Positions 34,059-44,970 of a stretch of DNA of 64,000 bases are shown in pieces. Under the pieces are notes generated by a model. It was not told the origin of the DNA, did no database searches, and saw only the letters and a list, made by a program, of their open reading frames with translations. A program made the translations under genes and the position numbers. Each line of letters opens with the position of its first letter. Positions within the stretch are counted from its first letter, which is position 1. The DNA is taken from positions 3,348,001 through 3,412,000 of the forward strand of contig JBANDB010000006.1 in NCBI GenBank assembly GCA_037576215.1. Reading direction: 5' to 3'. This DNA is from Armillaria gallica. Its lineage: Eukaryota; Basidiomycota; Agaricomycetes; Agaricales; Physalacriaceae.

Positions 34059-35149
34059 GACCATCACCCAACTACGGAAAACCTCTCAACGATCGAGGAG
34101 GTAAAAGAGAGTGCTGAGGAGTAAATGATTCAACTTACTTGGCCAAGGACTTAGTTTCTACTGGTACACCTATCACACCCATATCATGTACTTATATACC
34201 TGTAGTATCCACTGCACATTTGAATATACCTGCAACTTCGCAACCAGACCAGAAACTAAGCAAGAATCAAATCCCAGAACCAGGAATGAGTGAGATAGTT
34301 ATCAAACTACCAGCTTGACATTTGGCAAGTAACCTATTACAGGCGAAAGCATTGAACGACAAGTCACCTACCATAGTGACACCCATCATAACAGTTAGAC
34401 CGGATGGGGCAGGAAAACAAGCGCATAGTGCCCCCCCTGGTGAAACGGCTCTATGGAGTCCCTGCCTCACAGGGAGTTACGAGGAAATAGCTTCAGTGAA
34501 ACCTCCTCTGGTAATAGAGATCACCATACAGATGCCAAAGTCTTGATCCTGGATTGAAGAGACTTTGGTGAAGGCTAAGGATGACAACGATCACGATGCC
34601 ATACAGAAGATGACTGGACAAGAGGGTCAATTGCAGGGTAAGAGCCCCTGGGGCACAAACACTCGATGAGACGAAGGGAGACCTGGGACACTGAAAGCAA
34701 CGAAGGACCCTGTGGGCTCAAAGGTAACAGATGAAACTGGTAAGACCGAGTTCTCAGCACAAGTCGAGTCTGTCGCCCCTGCATGTATTAGCGGCCAAGA
34801 TCAGGGTGACACCTCCAGGAAACGCACTTCACATCCCATTGCGAAAGACCAGGACAACAAGAAAGCCGAGAGGCAGGAAGCCGCTAGTGCCCAGGCAGTA
34901 GAAAGGGGGCATAAAGTAACTATGTATGAAGTACCTGACCAAGAAGATGACACCAGTTTCATGATGAACAAGAACACTAAGTTAATACCCCCTATAGAAA
35001 CAGCAGTGACCTTGCCAACAGTAGTTGAGCCCTCATGGGTCGACGCGAAGGCTAAGGAGGCCCTGCACAAATAGCTCAAACCATTTGGAGCTGAATGGAC
35101 TCTGCGTGGCATAGTAGAAGCCAAGACAGAGTCGGAAGCAAAAGCAATC
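34059..35149 (+). other. gag-pol linker, degraded
   Basis: Between gag and protease. One open stretch (34712-35074) is polar and Lys/Glu-rich (AERQEAASAQAVERGHKVTM) and in keeping with a poorly conserved gag-pol spacer. Several stops. No separate gene recognised. Confidence 0.45.
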
Positions 35150-36180
35150 TTGAAGAATTGGATTCACAAGTCACGCGCAGAGGAGGTAGTTGATCAAATG
35201 ATCAAAGGAATGCAGAAGGCAGAGCGCATCAATGCCCTGTGGTGGCTGGAAGAGCTATTGCAACTGAAGCTCTATATCAGCAAGCTGAGCAGGAAGGGGA
35301 AGGACTTGGCTATCGATGTACAAATTGAAACCCTGGAAAACATAACCCAAATCCCTACCTCCACATTAGTAGACAGTGGATGCACAAGTAGTGCCATCAA
35401 TCGAAGCTTTGTCAAGCAGCATGATATCCTGACCCATGCAACAGCCGCACCTATCCTGGTCTATAATGCAAATGGATCTAGGAACTCAGGAGGATCAATT
35501 ACTGAGTACACCGAGATTTGTCTGATCATTGGAGATCATGTGGAATGGATAGATCTAGCAGTCACGGAACTTGGCGATCATCAGATCTTCCTTGGTCATG
35601 ATTGGTTATCCTGACACAATCCAATCATCAATTGGAAATCAGGAGCATTAACGTTTGCGCGATGTGAATGCCATAAAAACCCATTCATATTACCTGATCC
35701 TGATCCTGATGACAAGTGAGACGAGGAGCTGGAAGAAGAGGATATGATCCTCGCAATAGACTTTACACAGGCCATCCTCATACACACTCATCATGCAAAT
35801 GACCTTGCAGCCAAGGCCAGCACAGACAAGAAAACCAAGACGTTTGAGGAAATAGTCCTGGACTGGTGCAGGGATTTCAGTGATCTATTTGACAAAGAGA
35901 ATTTTGATGAACTCCCTGAACCAAAGACATGGGACCACGCCATCAAACTTACTCCAAATGCCAGTGCCAACCTTGACTGCAAGGTTTACCCTCTCAACCG
36001 AAATGAACAAGCGGAGCTCGACAAGTTCTTGGACGAGAACCTCTCGAGTGGACGAATACGGCCCTCCAAGTCACCCATGGCCTCGCCATTCTTCTTCGTT
36101 AAAAAGAAAGATGGCAAGCTATGGCCAGTCCAAGATTATCAGAAGCTCAATGAGATGATGATTAAAAACCGTTATCCGCT

Positions 36181-37710
36181 GTCATGCCTGCAGCATGTCT
36201 AAGGGTGTAATTTTGCAAAATGTCATAACTTACACTTTAGCAATGCAGAGGCATCGCAAGTGGGCTGACAGTGCAAGTGGCATGCGAAGAAGCAAGGTCA
36301 CCGAGGTAGAGAGCTCTATAACAGAAAAAGAAGCAACGGGATTAAAACATAAGGACTTCGTCGTTGCACTGTACCTTACAGGCATGCACGGCAACAAGGC
36401 TGAAGGGCGAGCTAGATTGCCAAACCACCCGTTTGCAATAGAGGACTCAGCTGGAGTGGGATGCGCTTGTACGTGGGCCAAGGCTAATTTAGATAACGAC
36501 GTGTCTGTAATCTATGACACGTGGTCCCTGGAGATCCGGAAAAACAATATCATGCATGGGGTAATCAAGAGAACCCTGGGCATGGCCTAGAAACAGGCTT
36601 CGGCCAATGGAAGTAGCGAGCGGACTGGAAAGCCAAGGCATTTCTTGGTTACCAAGTCTAGAACATGATGCTGTCACCTGTGGAGCAGACCCGAAAGCCG
36701 AATATGAAGGGTGATCGGTGATCAAGGATTAAGCAGCTATTGAGTGCACGCTCGTGAGCTACTCTGCTGCTAGGGCAAGCGACATAGACACCGCTTAGCT
36801 CTTTGAGGATACTAAAAAGAGGAACAAGTGGCGGGCTGCCTAGAGTGCGGGGCCAACTTGGATGAGGGATACATGGCCGAAAAAGAAGTAAATTACGAAA
36901 AATCCATTTGTAACAATCAATCTTCCGTAGTATAAGTAGAGTAGATTTTCACATATTAAAGGCAAGATACCTACCCCCCACGTACAGTAATAAAGTTTCA
37001 GTTTGGATCTGGACTTGTTACGACATGTAAGAGTTAGTAGCTTCAAGCATCGGCTAGAACGCAAGTTTAGCGAGCTCACAGAGAAATAGAACAAGAGAAA
37101 CATTTTGGATAAAAACTTCGGTTTACTTGAGATAAGAAAGAGATTCGGGGCAGTGACGCTGCACCCATCTTGAGAGTTTGCTGAGATAAATCTGAGAGAA
37201 AAGCTCTGTTCCTTTTCTGGTTCAGTGTAAAAAGAGAATTTGTGTTGTGTCGGCCTCCATGTAGGTCTAGAAGTAGTTGCAAGGGAATCAGCCAGCTTGA
37301 GCTGTTCTAGCAGTTGCACGAAGTGTGACAGGTGTGCACAGTTGGACCTCATGGCACCGTTGTTAGGGCGAGCGCACTGTGTGTGAGGACTTGTGGGGAC
37401 AGTTCTGAAAGTAATTAAGACTTGAGTGGGAGTGCCAAGGGCCTCCATCGTGATGAGTTTGGAAGTCAGGTTTAGCCACTAAGAGAAAGGCGGCATCACG
37501 TGCGGATTAGATCTAGCAGTGAGTCGTACTTAGCGAGCTCACTGAGAGAAATTGGGATACTGTCGGCGTGCAAGTGGAATTAAAATCCTTGCTCCCCTCC
37601 ACACTTAAGGAGATTGTGTGTGTGTGTGTTTAGTGGGGTTGAGTTGAGTTTGGTGTGTGTTCACGCTAGGCTGTGCTCAGTTTCATGGGTGCCCGTCACC
37701 AGCCTCGTCA
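36181..37710. mobile_element. Nested 1.53-kb insertion in reverse transcriptase
   Basis: RT reads to KNRYPL then is replaced by unrelated DNA, and resumes with PLPLISELMDKLQGAKYF at 37711. The flanking CCGCT occurs on both sides (36176-36180 and 37711-37715), a 5-bp duplication. Read with a 4-bp CCGC duplication the insert becomes TGTCATGCC...CTCGTCA, i.e. TG..CA as in a solo LTR. No terminal inverted repeats. Inside, a 131-codon open frame (36195-36590) has no recognised motif. There is a short TG-dinucleotide run near 37614-37630. Best guess: a solo LTR of another family. Confidence 0.65.
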
Positions 37711-40177
37711 CCGCTTCCCCTCATCTCGGAACTGATGGACAAGTTACAGGGTGCCAAGTATTTCTCCAAACTCGACATTTGATGGGGGTACAACAATGTA
37801 TGCATCAAAAGTGGTGATGAGTGGAAGGCAGCATTCAGAACTAACTGGGGTTTGTTTGAACCCACGGTGATGTTCTTCGGACTTACCAATTCCCCTGCGA
37901 CCTTCCAGTGGATGATGAATGACATTTTCAAGGATCTCATTGCATCAGGAGCCATAACAGTCTACCTCGACGATATCCTAATCATGTCCAAAACCAAGGA
38001 GGAACATCACCACATCACATGCAAAGTTCTAAAAGTCTTACGCAAGAACAAGCTATTCCTTAAAGCGGAGAAATGCGAGTTTGAGACTTTAGAAACCGAG
38101 TACCTTGGGGTTATCATCAGCAAAGGAAGCATCTGCATGGATCCAGTTAAAATTGCCAGAATAGCAGAATGGCCTGTGCCAGCCAAGAAACAGCAGTTGC
38201 AGTTGTTCCTAGGCTTTACCAATTTCTACCAATGCTTCATCAAAGAATACAGCAAGGTCATCAAACCAATGACACAACTGACAGGAAACGATCCGTGGAA
38301 ATGGGGAAAAGCACAACAAGACACATTTGAAGAGCTAAAGAGGCTATTGGCCGAGGAGGTGGTACTAGCCATACCAACGGAGAACGGCAAATTCTGTGTA
38401 AAGGCAGATGCCAGCAAAGGAGAAATAGGAGCTGTATTGTCGCAGGAACAGGATGGAAAATGGTGCCCAGTCATATTTCTTTCCAAGTCCCTCACAGTTA
38501 CGGAGCGAAATTATGAAATTTATGACAAAGAACTACTTGCAATTATGCTCACGCTTGACGAATGGCGGCATTACCTGATGGGGGTGGCCCAAGATTTCGA
38601 GATCTGGACAGATCATCAGAATCTCCAGTATTTCTGAAAGCCCCAGAAACTGAACCAGCGACAAGCTCGCTGGGTAACAGAGCTGGCGGAATACCACTTC
38701 TCTCTCCACCATAAACCAGGAACCGCAAACAAGAAAGCTGACTTGCTTAGTCGCAGAGCAGATCATGAACAGGGGAAGGAGGACAACGATGAGGTTATAG
38801 TCCTCAAACCAGAACACTTCCAGGCATTGGTCATGCCGACAACAGAGGAAGTTCATACCAAAATCAAGCAAGCCATGCTTGACCACCACTGATGGGACAA
38901 GAATGTCTCTGCATCCCTCAACCACAATCGAGGAATGAAACTAGATAACGGGTTAATCTATTACAATTCCCATATCTATGTTCCCCAAGATCATGTGTTG
39001 TGAGGGGAAATTATTGCGGTATTTCATGACCACATCACGGCGGGCCATCCTGGCATTGAAAAGATCAAAGAACTCGTCTTACAAGAATATTGGTGGCCCA
39101 AGATGAAGAAGGACATAGAAGATTATGTCTGCACCTGTGAAACGTGCCAACAAACCAAGTCGAGCACTTAAGCAAAAGCAGTGCCACTCCATCCCAATGC
39201 CATTCCTTCCCGACCATGGACCCACATCTCCATCGATATGGTCACTGGTCTACCAATGTGCAAGGGATATGATGCAATCTTAATGATCGTTGATTGCTTC
39301 TCAAAGGAGATCATACCTATTGCATGTACAACAGAGATGTCATTGGAAAGGTGGGCCAAGATCCTACAAGACGAAGTTTATGCCAAACATGGGATGCCCC
39401 AAGTTGTTATCAGTGACTGGGGCTCCGTGTTTGTATCCAAGTTCATAAAAGACCTCTATGACTTGCTCCAGATCAAGGCAAACATATCCACCACCTACCA
39501 CCCCCAGACAGATGGACAGACAGAACGGGTCAACCAGGAGGTTGAAAAATACCTTTGAATCTTTGTTAACCATCTCCAAGACAACTGAGTAGAATGGCTC
39601 TCCCTTGTGGCCTTTGCTCACAACAACCACACTCATTCTGCTATGGGAAAAAGCCCCTTTGAGGTCAACTACGGCTATAATGCTGATGTCCAACCAGGAG
39701 CCAAACCCCAAGCACCATTCCAGACACCCGCCTCAACCACATTCGTTTCACAGATGCAGAAAATCCATGCCAAAGCAAAGCGATCCCTCAAAAAAGCTGC
39801 TGACCAGATGAAAGTGCAGTACAACAAAAAGAAACGACCTGCCGTCGAGTATAAAGTAGGAGATAAGGTTTGGCTAGACACAACCAACCTTAATCTCCCA
39901 CGACCAAAGAAAAAACTCGCAGACAAATGAACAGGTCTATTTCCAATTGCCGCAAAAGTAGGGGCATCAGCATACAAACTGAAGCTCCCAACAAACTGGC
40001 ATATCCACCCAACATTCAACAAAGCACTCCTTATCCCATATGTACCACCCACATTTCCCAACCAAGAACAGCCACCTGCACCCCCGCCAGACCTTGTAGA
40101 TGGCGAAGAACACTATGAAGTCAAAAAAGTCCTCAACAGTAGGGAACACAAAGTCAGAGGAAAAGCCGGGGAACCGT

Positions 40178-41572
40178 TGATGAACCTAGAGACTCCTGCG
40201 GGCAGAAAACACAAGACCTGTAACGGCGAGTGTAGTCAAGCACAGAATCTGAAGGCAGGTTCTAGCGAGTCTAGTCTTGCACCTCTGTGCGATGACTGTA
40301 GCTTCCTGGTGGTGTAGCGATGTATTGCTATGCTTTGTTATAATTCTCTGAAGGCTGTTCAGAGACTCAAGGTATGTACACGAACTTTCCTGGAAGGGAA
40401 GAGATGCGTAAACGTGGATGTATGCTGAGTGGGGGTGACCTAGATGTGGCACGAACTATGTGGGTGTTGAAATCCTAGCTGCAGATTTGGTTGGGGAACT
40501 CTATGTGAGTTAACTGGTACTGGTGCTCCAGGTGTGAGCAAGGTTTTGTCCAAGATAAAGTACGTGCAAGCAAGATATAGCTCTAAACGATCCTAATATC
40601 AAGCAAGTCAGTATCAATCTTGAGTCGAATCACAAGGGCAATGGTAGCGAACTTTCTCTTCTATGAGAAAGGTAGCTAGGGCCCCAAGGTGTCTAACTCT
40701 ATAAGAGTTAAGTGGTGTTGTTTCCTAAGTTTGGAAACGGTAGTACTGGGTTGTTAGTGGCTAAAGGGCTTCAATCCTAGCTGCGGATTGCTCTTTAAAG
40801 CGCACAGGTATGCAAGCGAACTTAAAATGTCGAGGATGCTTCGCAAGGGTAACCAGTAAAGGTTTCCTAGCAAAGTTTTTGGAGAAGAGGTAAGCACGCG
40901 AAGTTATAGCTAACTGTATTAGCGAAGGGAAAGTTCGCTAAGTGTTATTTCTCTAATGAACAGTAGAGAAGCAATAACTTTGGGTGTGTGTATTGGATCT
41001 GGGAGGTGTGTAAGGTAGTGTACTTGTGGGCAAGTAACTCCCTTGGGGTTCATCTCCCTCTCTCTTACTTTTAGTTAGCTACTTTTATACTACTTTGAGA
41101 ATTACTTGTATGTAAGCTACATTTGTCCTTGCCCTGTTGATTCGCAACACAAGCGAACTATTTACTGTGCAATAGAGTATTCTTGTCCTTTCTTTACTAA
41201 TGCTGAGTTGAGATCTGTCAACAGCTGTGCAACTTTAAGAACTACGCAACTGTGCATGGCTGTGCATAACTGTGCATGTAGCTTCAGTTACTGTGCAATG
41301 CTGCTGCAACGTGAACTTTCTGTGCATTTACTAAGCCATGAACTGTGCAAAGTAAACAGCCTTGGTAAGGCTTGGACTGCTGCTGACTGTAGCAAATTAT
41401 AATAGTTTGCTAGCTTGTCATTAGAGTTGCATAATAGGATTCAGGATCAAAGTGCCTGACAATCATGGCTGTGCTTTGATATGGAAGTTTGGAAGGGGCA
41501 GAATGTCACTAGATCATTATAGATCCGCGAATTTATGAGCGTACAGAGCCTGGAGGCTCATCACCATCACAT
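40178..41572. mobile_element. Nested ~1.4-kb insertion splitting the chromodomain
   Basis: The first half of the chromodomain (EHYEVKKVLNSREHKVRGK, near 40106-40170) and the second half (YFVK then KGYGPESNSWVQEDN, near 41584-41643) are separated by unrelated DNA. The exact edges are unclear; GTT flanks both sides and TGATGAACCT at the left resembles the inverted right end TGATGAGCCT. The interior has repeated words (CTAGCTGC, AGCGAACTT) and the CTGTGCA cluster. No gene recognised. It could be a solo LTR or a small terminal-repeat element. Confidence 0.55.
41165..41349 (+). repeat. Cluster of eight CTGTGCA heptamers
   Basis: CTGTGCA starts at 41165, 41225, 41250, 41260, 41270, 41291, 41320 and 41343. 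Three lie exactly 10 bp apart. It sits inside the chromodomain-splitting insertion. Function unknown; it may be a protein-binding array or a remnant of short tandem duplication. Confidence 0.75.
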
Positions 41573-41880
41573 TGGGTTATGGATTACTTCGTCAAGTGAA
41601 AAGGCTATGGACCTGAGTCAAACAGTTGGGTACAGGAGGATAACATGGATGCCGATGAACTCATCAACGAATGCCTCACGGAACATGTAGACATGGTCAA
41701 CAGCAGACAGATGGAGGACTGGCAAAGTTACACCGATGCAAAGACAGGAAAGAAGGTATGGTACGACCAAGAACAGCTTTGGGAGCTATTTGGCAGCAAT
41801 GATGACCCTTTGACATACATGAAATCGCCATTCGAGCTGGATAACATACCATAACAGCAGTTGGGACACCTGCCTTAATG

Positions 41881-41889
41881 AGGGGGTAA
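41881..41889 (+). other. Polypurine tract
   Basis: AGGGGGTAA lies directly before the 3' LTR and serves as the expected plus-strand primer site of the retrotransposon. Confidence 0.65.
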
Positions 41890-42270
41890 TGTTATGATTT
41901 ATTCATTTTCTTTACCTAAGCGCCTCTTATCTTATCTTATCTTCAGCGCTTACTCTTATCTTATCTTTAGATATGTGACTCCATGGAGTCTTCACATCAC
42001 GATGCAGTCACACTCGGTCGACGTGTATTTTGTTTGTCATTTTCTAACATGGTCAACTTATTATTAGGACCCTCACTTTAGTATTTAAGTAGTCTACTCA
42101 AAGCTGTATATTCCTTAGCTTTGAGCTAACATTTATTCATACTGAAACACATTCATTCTCGCTAAGTGCTACTTGCCATTACTTGATCATCAATCACCAT
42201 GAGACTCAGCGGTGACTGTATGAACGCGATACAGCCGTTGTTTACTCTTGATTGGAGTTTGGGTCTTACA
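41890..42270 (+). repeat. 3' LTR, 381 bp
   Basis: Same length and ends as the 5' LTR. It keeps the TATTTAA box and AGCTTTGAGCTAA. Differences from the 5' LTR are transitions only, many at CpG, TpG or CpA. Confidence 0.95.
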
Positions 42271-42275
42271 CAGAT

Positions 42276-42861
42276 AGCATGGGGTACACACTGTCAAATG
42301 GAATCTCTGCCAACTTGAGCTGCTTGTGAAATCTTGTTAATATCTTGTCCTCATAGTTTCCTGCCTCATCTATTGGCTCAGCATTCAGTGGTCCATCTGG
42401 TGTATCCCCAGCAATTGTCTTCTCATGGCCAACCTCCTGCACTGTCCATGCATGCCTGAACCAACACCGGTCACTTTCCAGGTCACCCTCCTTCAAACTC
42501 AAAGGAAGACCCAGCCTGCTCAAATAGCACACCACACATGCACCTAGATATATCACTCTGATGGTTGGCACATTGAGTTTCCACTCTTCCACATGCAGAT
42601 CCTCCCTTGGCCCTCCTCTCTGTCTCAAGCAGAGAATGTCCAACCATGCGTATTTCACTCCCAGGTTCAGCATCTCAATCTGGATGAGGTCAAGGTTGGC
42701 ACCTTTTGGGATTGGCACGGGCCATTCATATCCATTGATAGAGGTCCACATGTCAATGCGATCCACCTCATCCACCCAAGCATGTGATATTGGTTGAGAC
42801 CTTAGCGAGATCTCGAAGTACACCTGGCAGCTCCACCATGGGATCACACGATTACTGTATA
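42276..42861 (-). pseudogene. HET-domain protein copy 3, middle part (HET core)
   Basis: Between the retrotransposon and the solo LTR. One open minus-strand frame covers the HET core: QPISHAWVDEVDRIDMW, ANLDLIQIEMLNLGVKYAWL, DILCLRQRGGPRED, CYLSRLGLPLSLKEGDLESD and CWFRHAWTVQEVGHEKTI. The frame is continuous across the whole piece. Before the insertions this copy may have been closer to intact than copies 4 and 5, apart from transition changes. Confidence 0.85.
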
Positions 42862-43243
42862 TGTTATGATTTATTCATTTTCTCTTCACTTCTCTTATCT
42901 TATCATTCACACCAGGCCGATAACCAGAGGGGCAACCGAGTTACAGAGCGACATTCCCATGTTATCTACAGTGCTCTCACACTATCTCTTCGATATTGCA
43001 TGCTCTAACTTCTGTCGACTACAAGGCAAACCATATCCAGACCCTCACTCTTAGTATTTAAGTAGTTACTCTCACTGTATGTACTTCAGCCTTGAGCTAA
43101 CTTTAATCTATACCAAAACTATCACTTAATCTGTGCCTAGAGTTGAGGACTTAGCCTTATCACCTATCCCTAAGGAACTCATCGGTGACTGCCCAAACAC
43201 AAGACAGCTATTGTTTATCCTTGATAGGAGTTCAGGTCTAATA
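42862..43243 (+). mobile_element. Solo LTR of a related family, 382 bp
   Basis: Starts TGTTATGATTTATTCATT like the LTRs of the full element and ends AGGTCTAATA, where the final CA has become TA. A perfect 5-bp duplication GTATA flanks it (42857-42861 and 43244-43248). It keeps a TATTTAA box near 43057 and an AGCCTTGAGCTAAC segment where the full element has its self-primer sequence. The middle is diverged, so it is a sister family rather than the same one. Confidence 0.88.
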
Positions 43244-43248
43244 GTATA

Positions 43249-44010
43249 GATCCCAGACTCGTCGAGGTTCCATGTTCACTTTGACAATCCAGCTACTAAT
43301 GACTGCATTCCTTCGCTGATTGATGTCCTCTGCTTCATGTTTCTGTGGCTTCATTTGAATGTCAGTGACTCCCCTGTCACACCATGCCAGGCACAGATGG
43401 CCATATGCAGTTCCAAAGTCATAGTTCTGTGCAATGCAGTCTTTGAGAATGAAGGAGAGGGATGGGGTATCCAATGTGTATGAGGTTCCAAGTGTGGTGT
43501 TGAGTAAATCCAAGAGGCCCTGAATGCCAAGGCTAGAGCAGAGAGTGTCAGTGAGGGAGGAAGATATTACAGGCTTTCTGCTGGTGTATGCCTGTTGCTT
43601 TGAAACCTTTACGGATTCTTCTGTTTGCCCAGTTTCTGTCTGGGAGGAGATCGTGACTTTCGGTAGAAGAGGTGTATCGGTGTCACTGGTCTCACCACTA
43701 TCAGAGTTGCGATCAGCCTGCAGGTCCTGAAATCTATTATGCATTGTCATCCATTCGATGTTCTACATGATTACTCACCTCTTCTAGTGATTGGGGGAGC
43801 ATGTTATTGGACTTGGACATCCACTTGTCTACAGCAATTTTGGTTTTTACTAGGCACAGCTTGAATTAGGATAAATAACGGCAATGATCAGTTATACTTA
43901 TGCTTGACAAATTTCCAGTAGAACCTGGCATTGTATAGAAACCTGTTATGTCGAGCTGTTGAGGTTCAAGGCGTAGTTGCATCAAGGCGCTAGCATCATG
44001 TTCTTCACAT
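43249..44010 (-). pseudogene. HET-domain protein copy 3, N-terminal part
   Basis: The open minus-strand frame 43750-43249 encodes the acidic region and helical region (LLDLLNTTLGTSYTL, QNYDFGTAYGHLCLAWC) up to RRVWDLY at the solo-LTR edge. Upstream exons 1 and 2 are conserved at 43780-43990 with the same splice sites as copy 1. Confidence 0.8.
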
Positions 44011-44429
44011 GTTATCAAGATGCAAGAGACGCCAACTGCCCAATGGTGCTGGATAATATCGATTGATATCAGTGTTAGTTGCCAGCATAGGGAGATTTGG
44101 TAAAACAAGTCAGTAAACATCAAATGTAAATAAGGCTCTGTGGAGAGCTAACTGTTCATTGTAAATAAGGAAAGTTGAGGTAAATAAGGTGTTGTCCAAT
44201 ATTTCTGCAACCAGAATCGATACAAGAGGAATAAGCAACTATAGCTAGATTATTAAAGTAACTGTCCTCTGTACAGAAATTAATCCAAAGAGAACAAGGA
44301 TTTACCAAAACGGTGCATCAATAATTTGACTTCATAGCTTGGCCCCTCCTGAGGGACAATGGGTGGAAAGCAATGTCCTAGAGATCCATCAGGGGAACAA
44401 TGGTGGTATCATCAGTCATCATCAGCACT

Positions 44430-44970
44430 CGTTTCACTTTTGCACTTCCTGCGGATAATTCTGGAAAGTCCTTGAGTTTGATCAAAAGACCCAACTCTTC
44501 TTTGAGCTAGGACAAGTGGTTATGAAGGACATTGTGAACATGAGGTCATTGGAGATGCCAACTGGGATGGTTCAGGGAAGAATGTCAGGCTATGTGAGGA
44601 ATGGGTCTAATGGATGCTGGGTGCCTGCAGCCAGTGTCAACGTCATAGTATACACCTCTGTAGTAGTGCAAAACAAAATATCGGATCACGTCTGCACATT
44701 GTATTGGAAAATGATATCCATCATATGTCTGCAGAAGCCAAGTATAGTATTTGTTGACAAATATTTTTTGAGAGGATTTGTCTGTCCAGAGCATATAATC
44801 ACTGTCTGGAGGTTAGCTAACAATGGTAGTATCAGGAATATAGACATACTAGTCTGGCATTAGGTTCTGACAATGCAGCAACACCGACCTCTATTTTTCA
44901 GAGAGGATATCCATCTTGGCCATCTGGTGAAGTAGCCTGGTACCCGTTCTGCCCAGCCATGCTCTCTAGC
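44430..44970 (-). pseudogene. GT32 mannosyltransferase-like remnant, copy 3
   Basis: Collinear with the copy at 4395-4935 and shares its frameshift and intron position. It reads MLWTDKSSQKIFVNKYYTWL, PIQCADVIRYFVLHYYRGVY and YDVDTGC. Gly-Gly before the DXD is Arg-Gly here and the conserved Arg is Cys, both transition changes. Inactive. Confidence 0.7.

Larger units (their letters stand above)
35150..41854 (+). pseudogene. pol: pol (PR-RT-RNaseH-IN-chromodomain), interrupted and mutated
   Basis: Domains in order: aspartic protease (TLVDSGCTSSAIN near 35365, IFLGHDWLS at 35586); RT start (PFFFVKKKDGKLWPVQDY near 36090), interrupted at 36181 and resumed at 37711; RT catalytic VYLDDILIMS near 37965; RNase H (FCVKADASKGEIGAVLSQE, DHQNLQYF); integrase zinc finger (HDHITAGHPG, CTCETCQQTK) near 39028-39150; and integrase core residues in SIDMVTG, ISDWGSVF and RVNQEVEKYL (39230-39560). 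A GPY/F-like segment and a chromodomain follow, the latter split by an insertion; the stop is at 41854. Nonsense codons are TGA or TAA where Arg (CGA), Gln (CAA) or Trp (TGG) is expected, e.g. at 37780, 38635, 39572 and 41597. Non-functional. Confidence 0.9.
31187..42270 (+). mobile_element. Ty3/gypsy chromodomain LTR retrotransposon, Tf1/sushi-like
   Basis: Complete but dead element of 11,084 bp inserted in HET copy 3. It has two 381-bp LTRs (TG..CA) and a perfect 5-bp target duplication CAGAT (31182-31186 and 42271-42275). The internal region encodes gag with a zinc knuckle, aspartic protease, reverse transcriptase, RNase H, integrase and a chromodomain, in the Ty3/gypsy order. The primer-binding site is self-complementary to the predicted transcript start, as in Tf1/sushi elements. 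All frames are broken, and about 2.9 kb of the length is two later insertions (36181-37710 and about 40178-41572). Confidence 0.93.

Noticed and set aside
35150..41854. Reading TGA as Trp or another sense codon (alternative code)
   Set aside because: TGG is used normally for Trp throughout, TGA replaces both Arg and Trp positions, and TAA also occurs; simple transition decay explains all cases.
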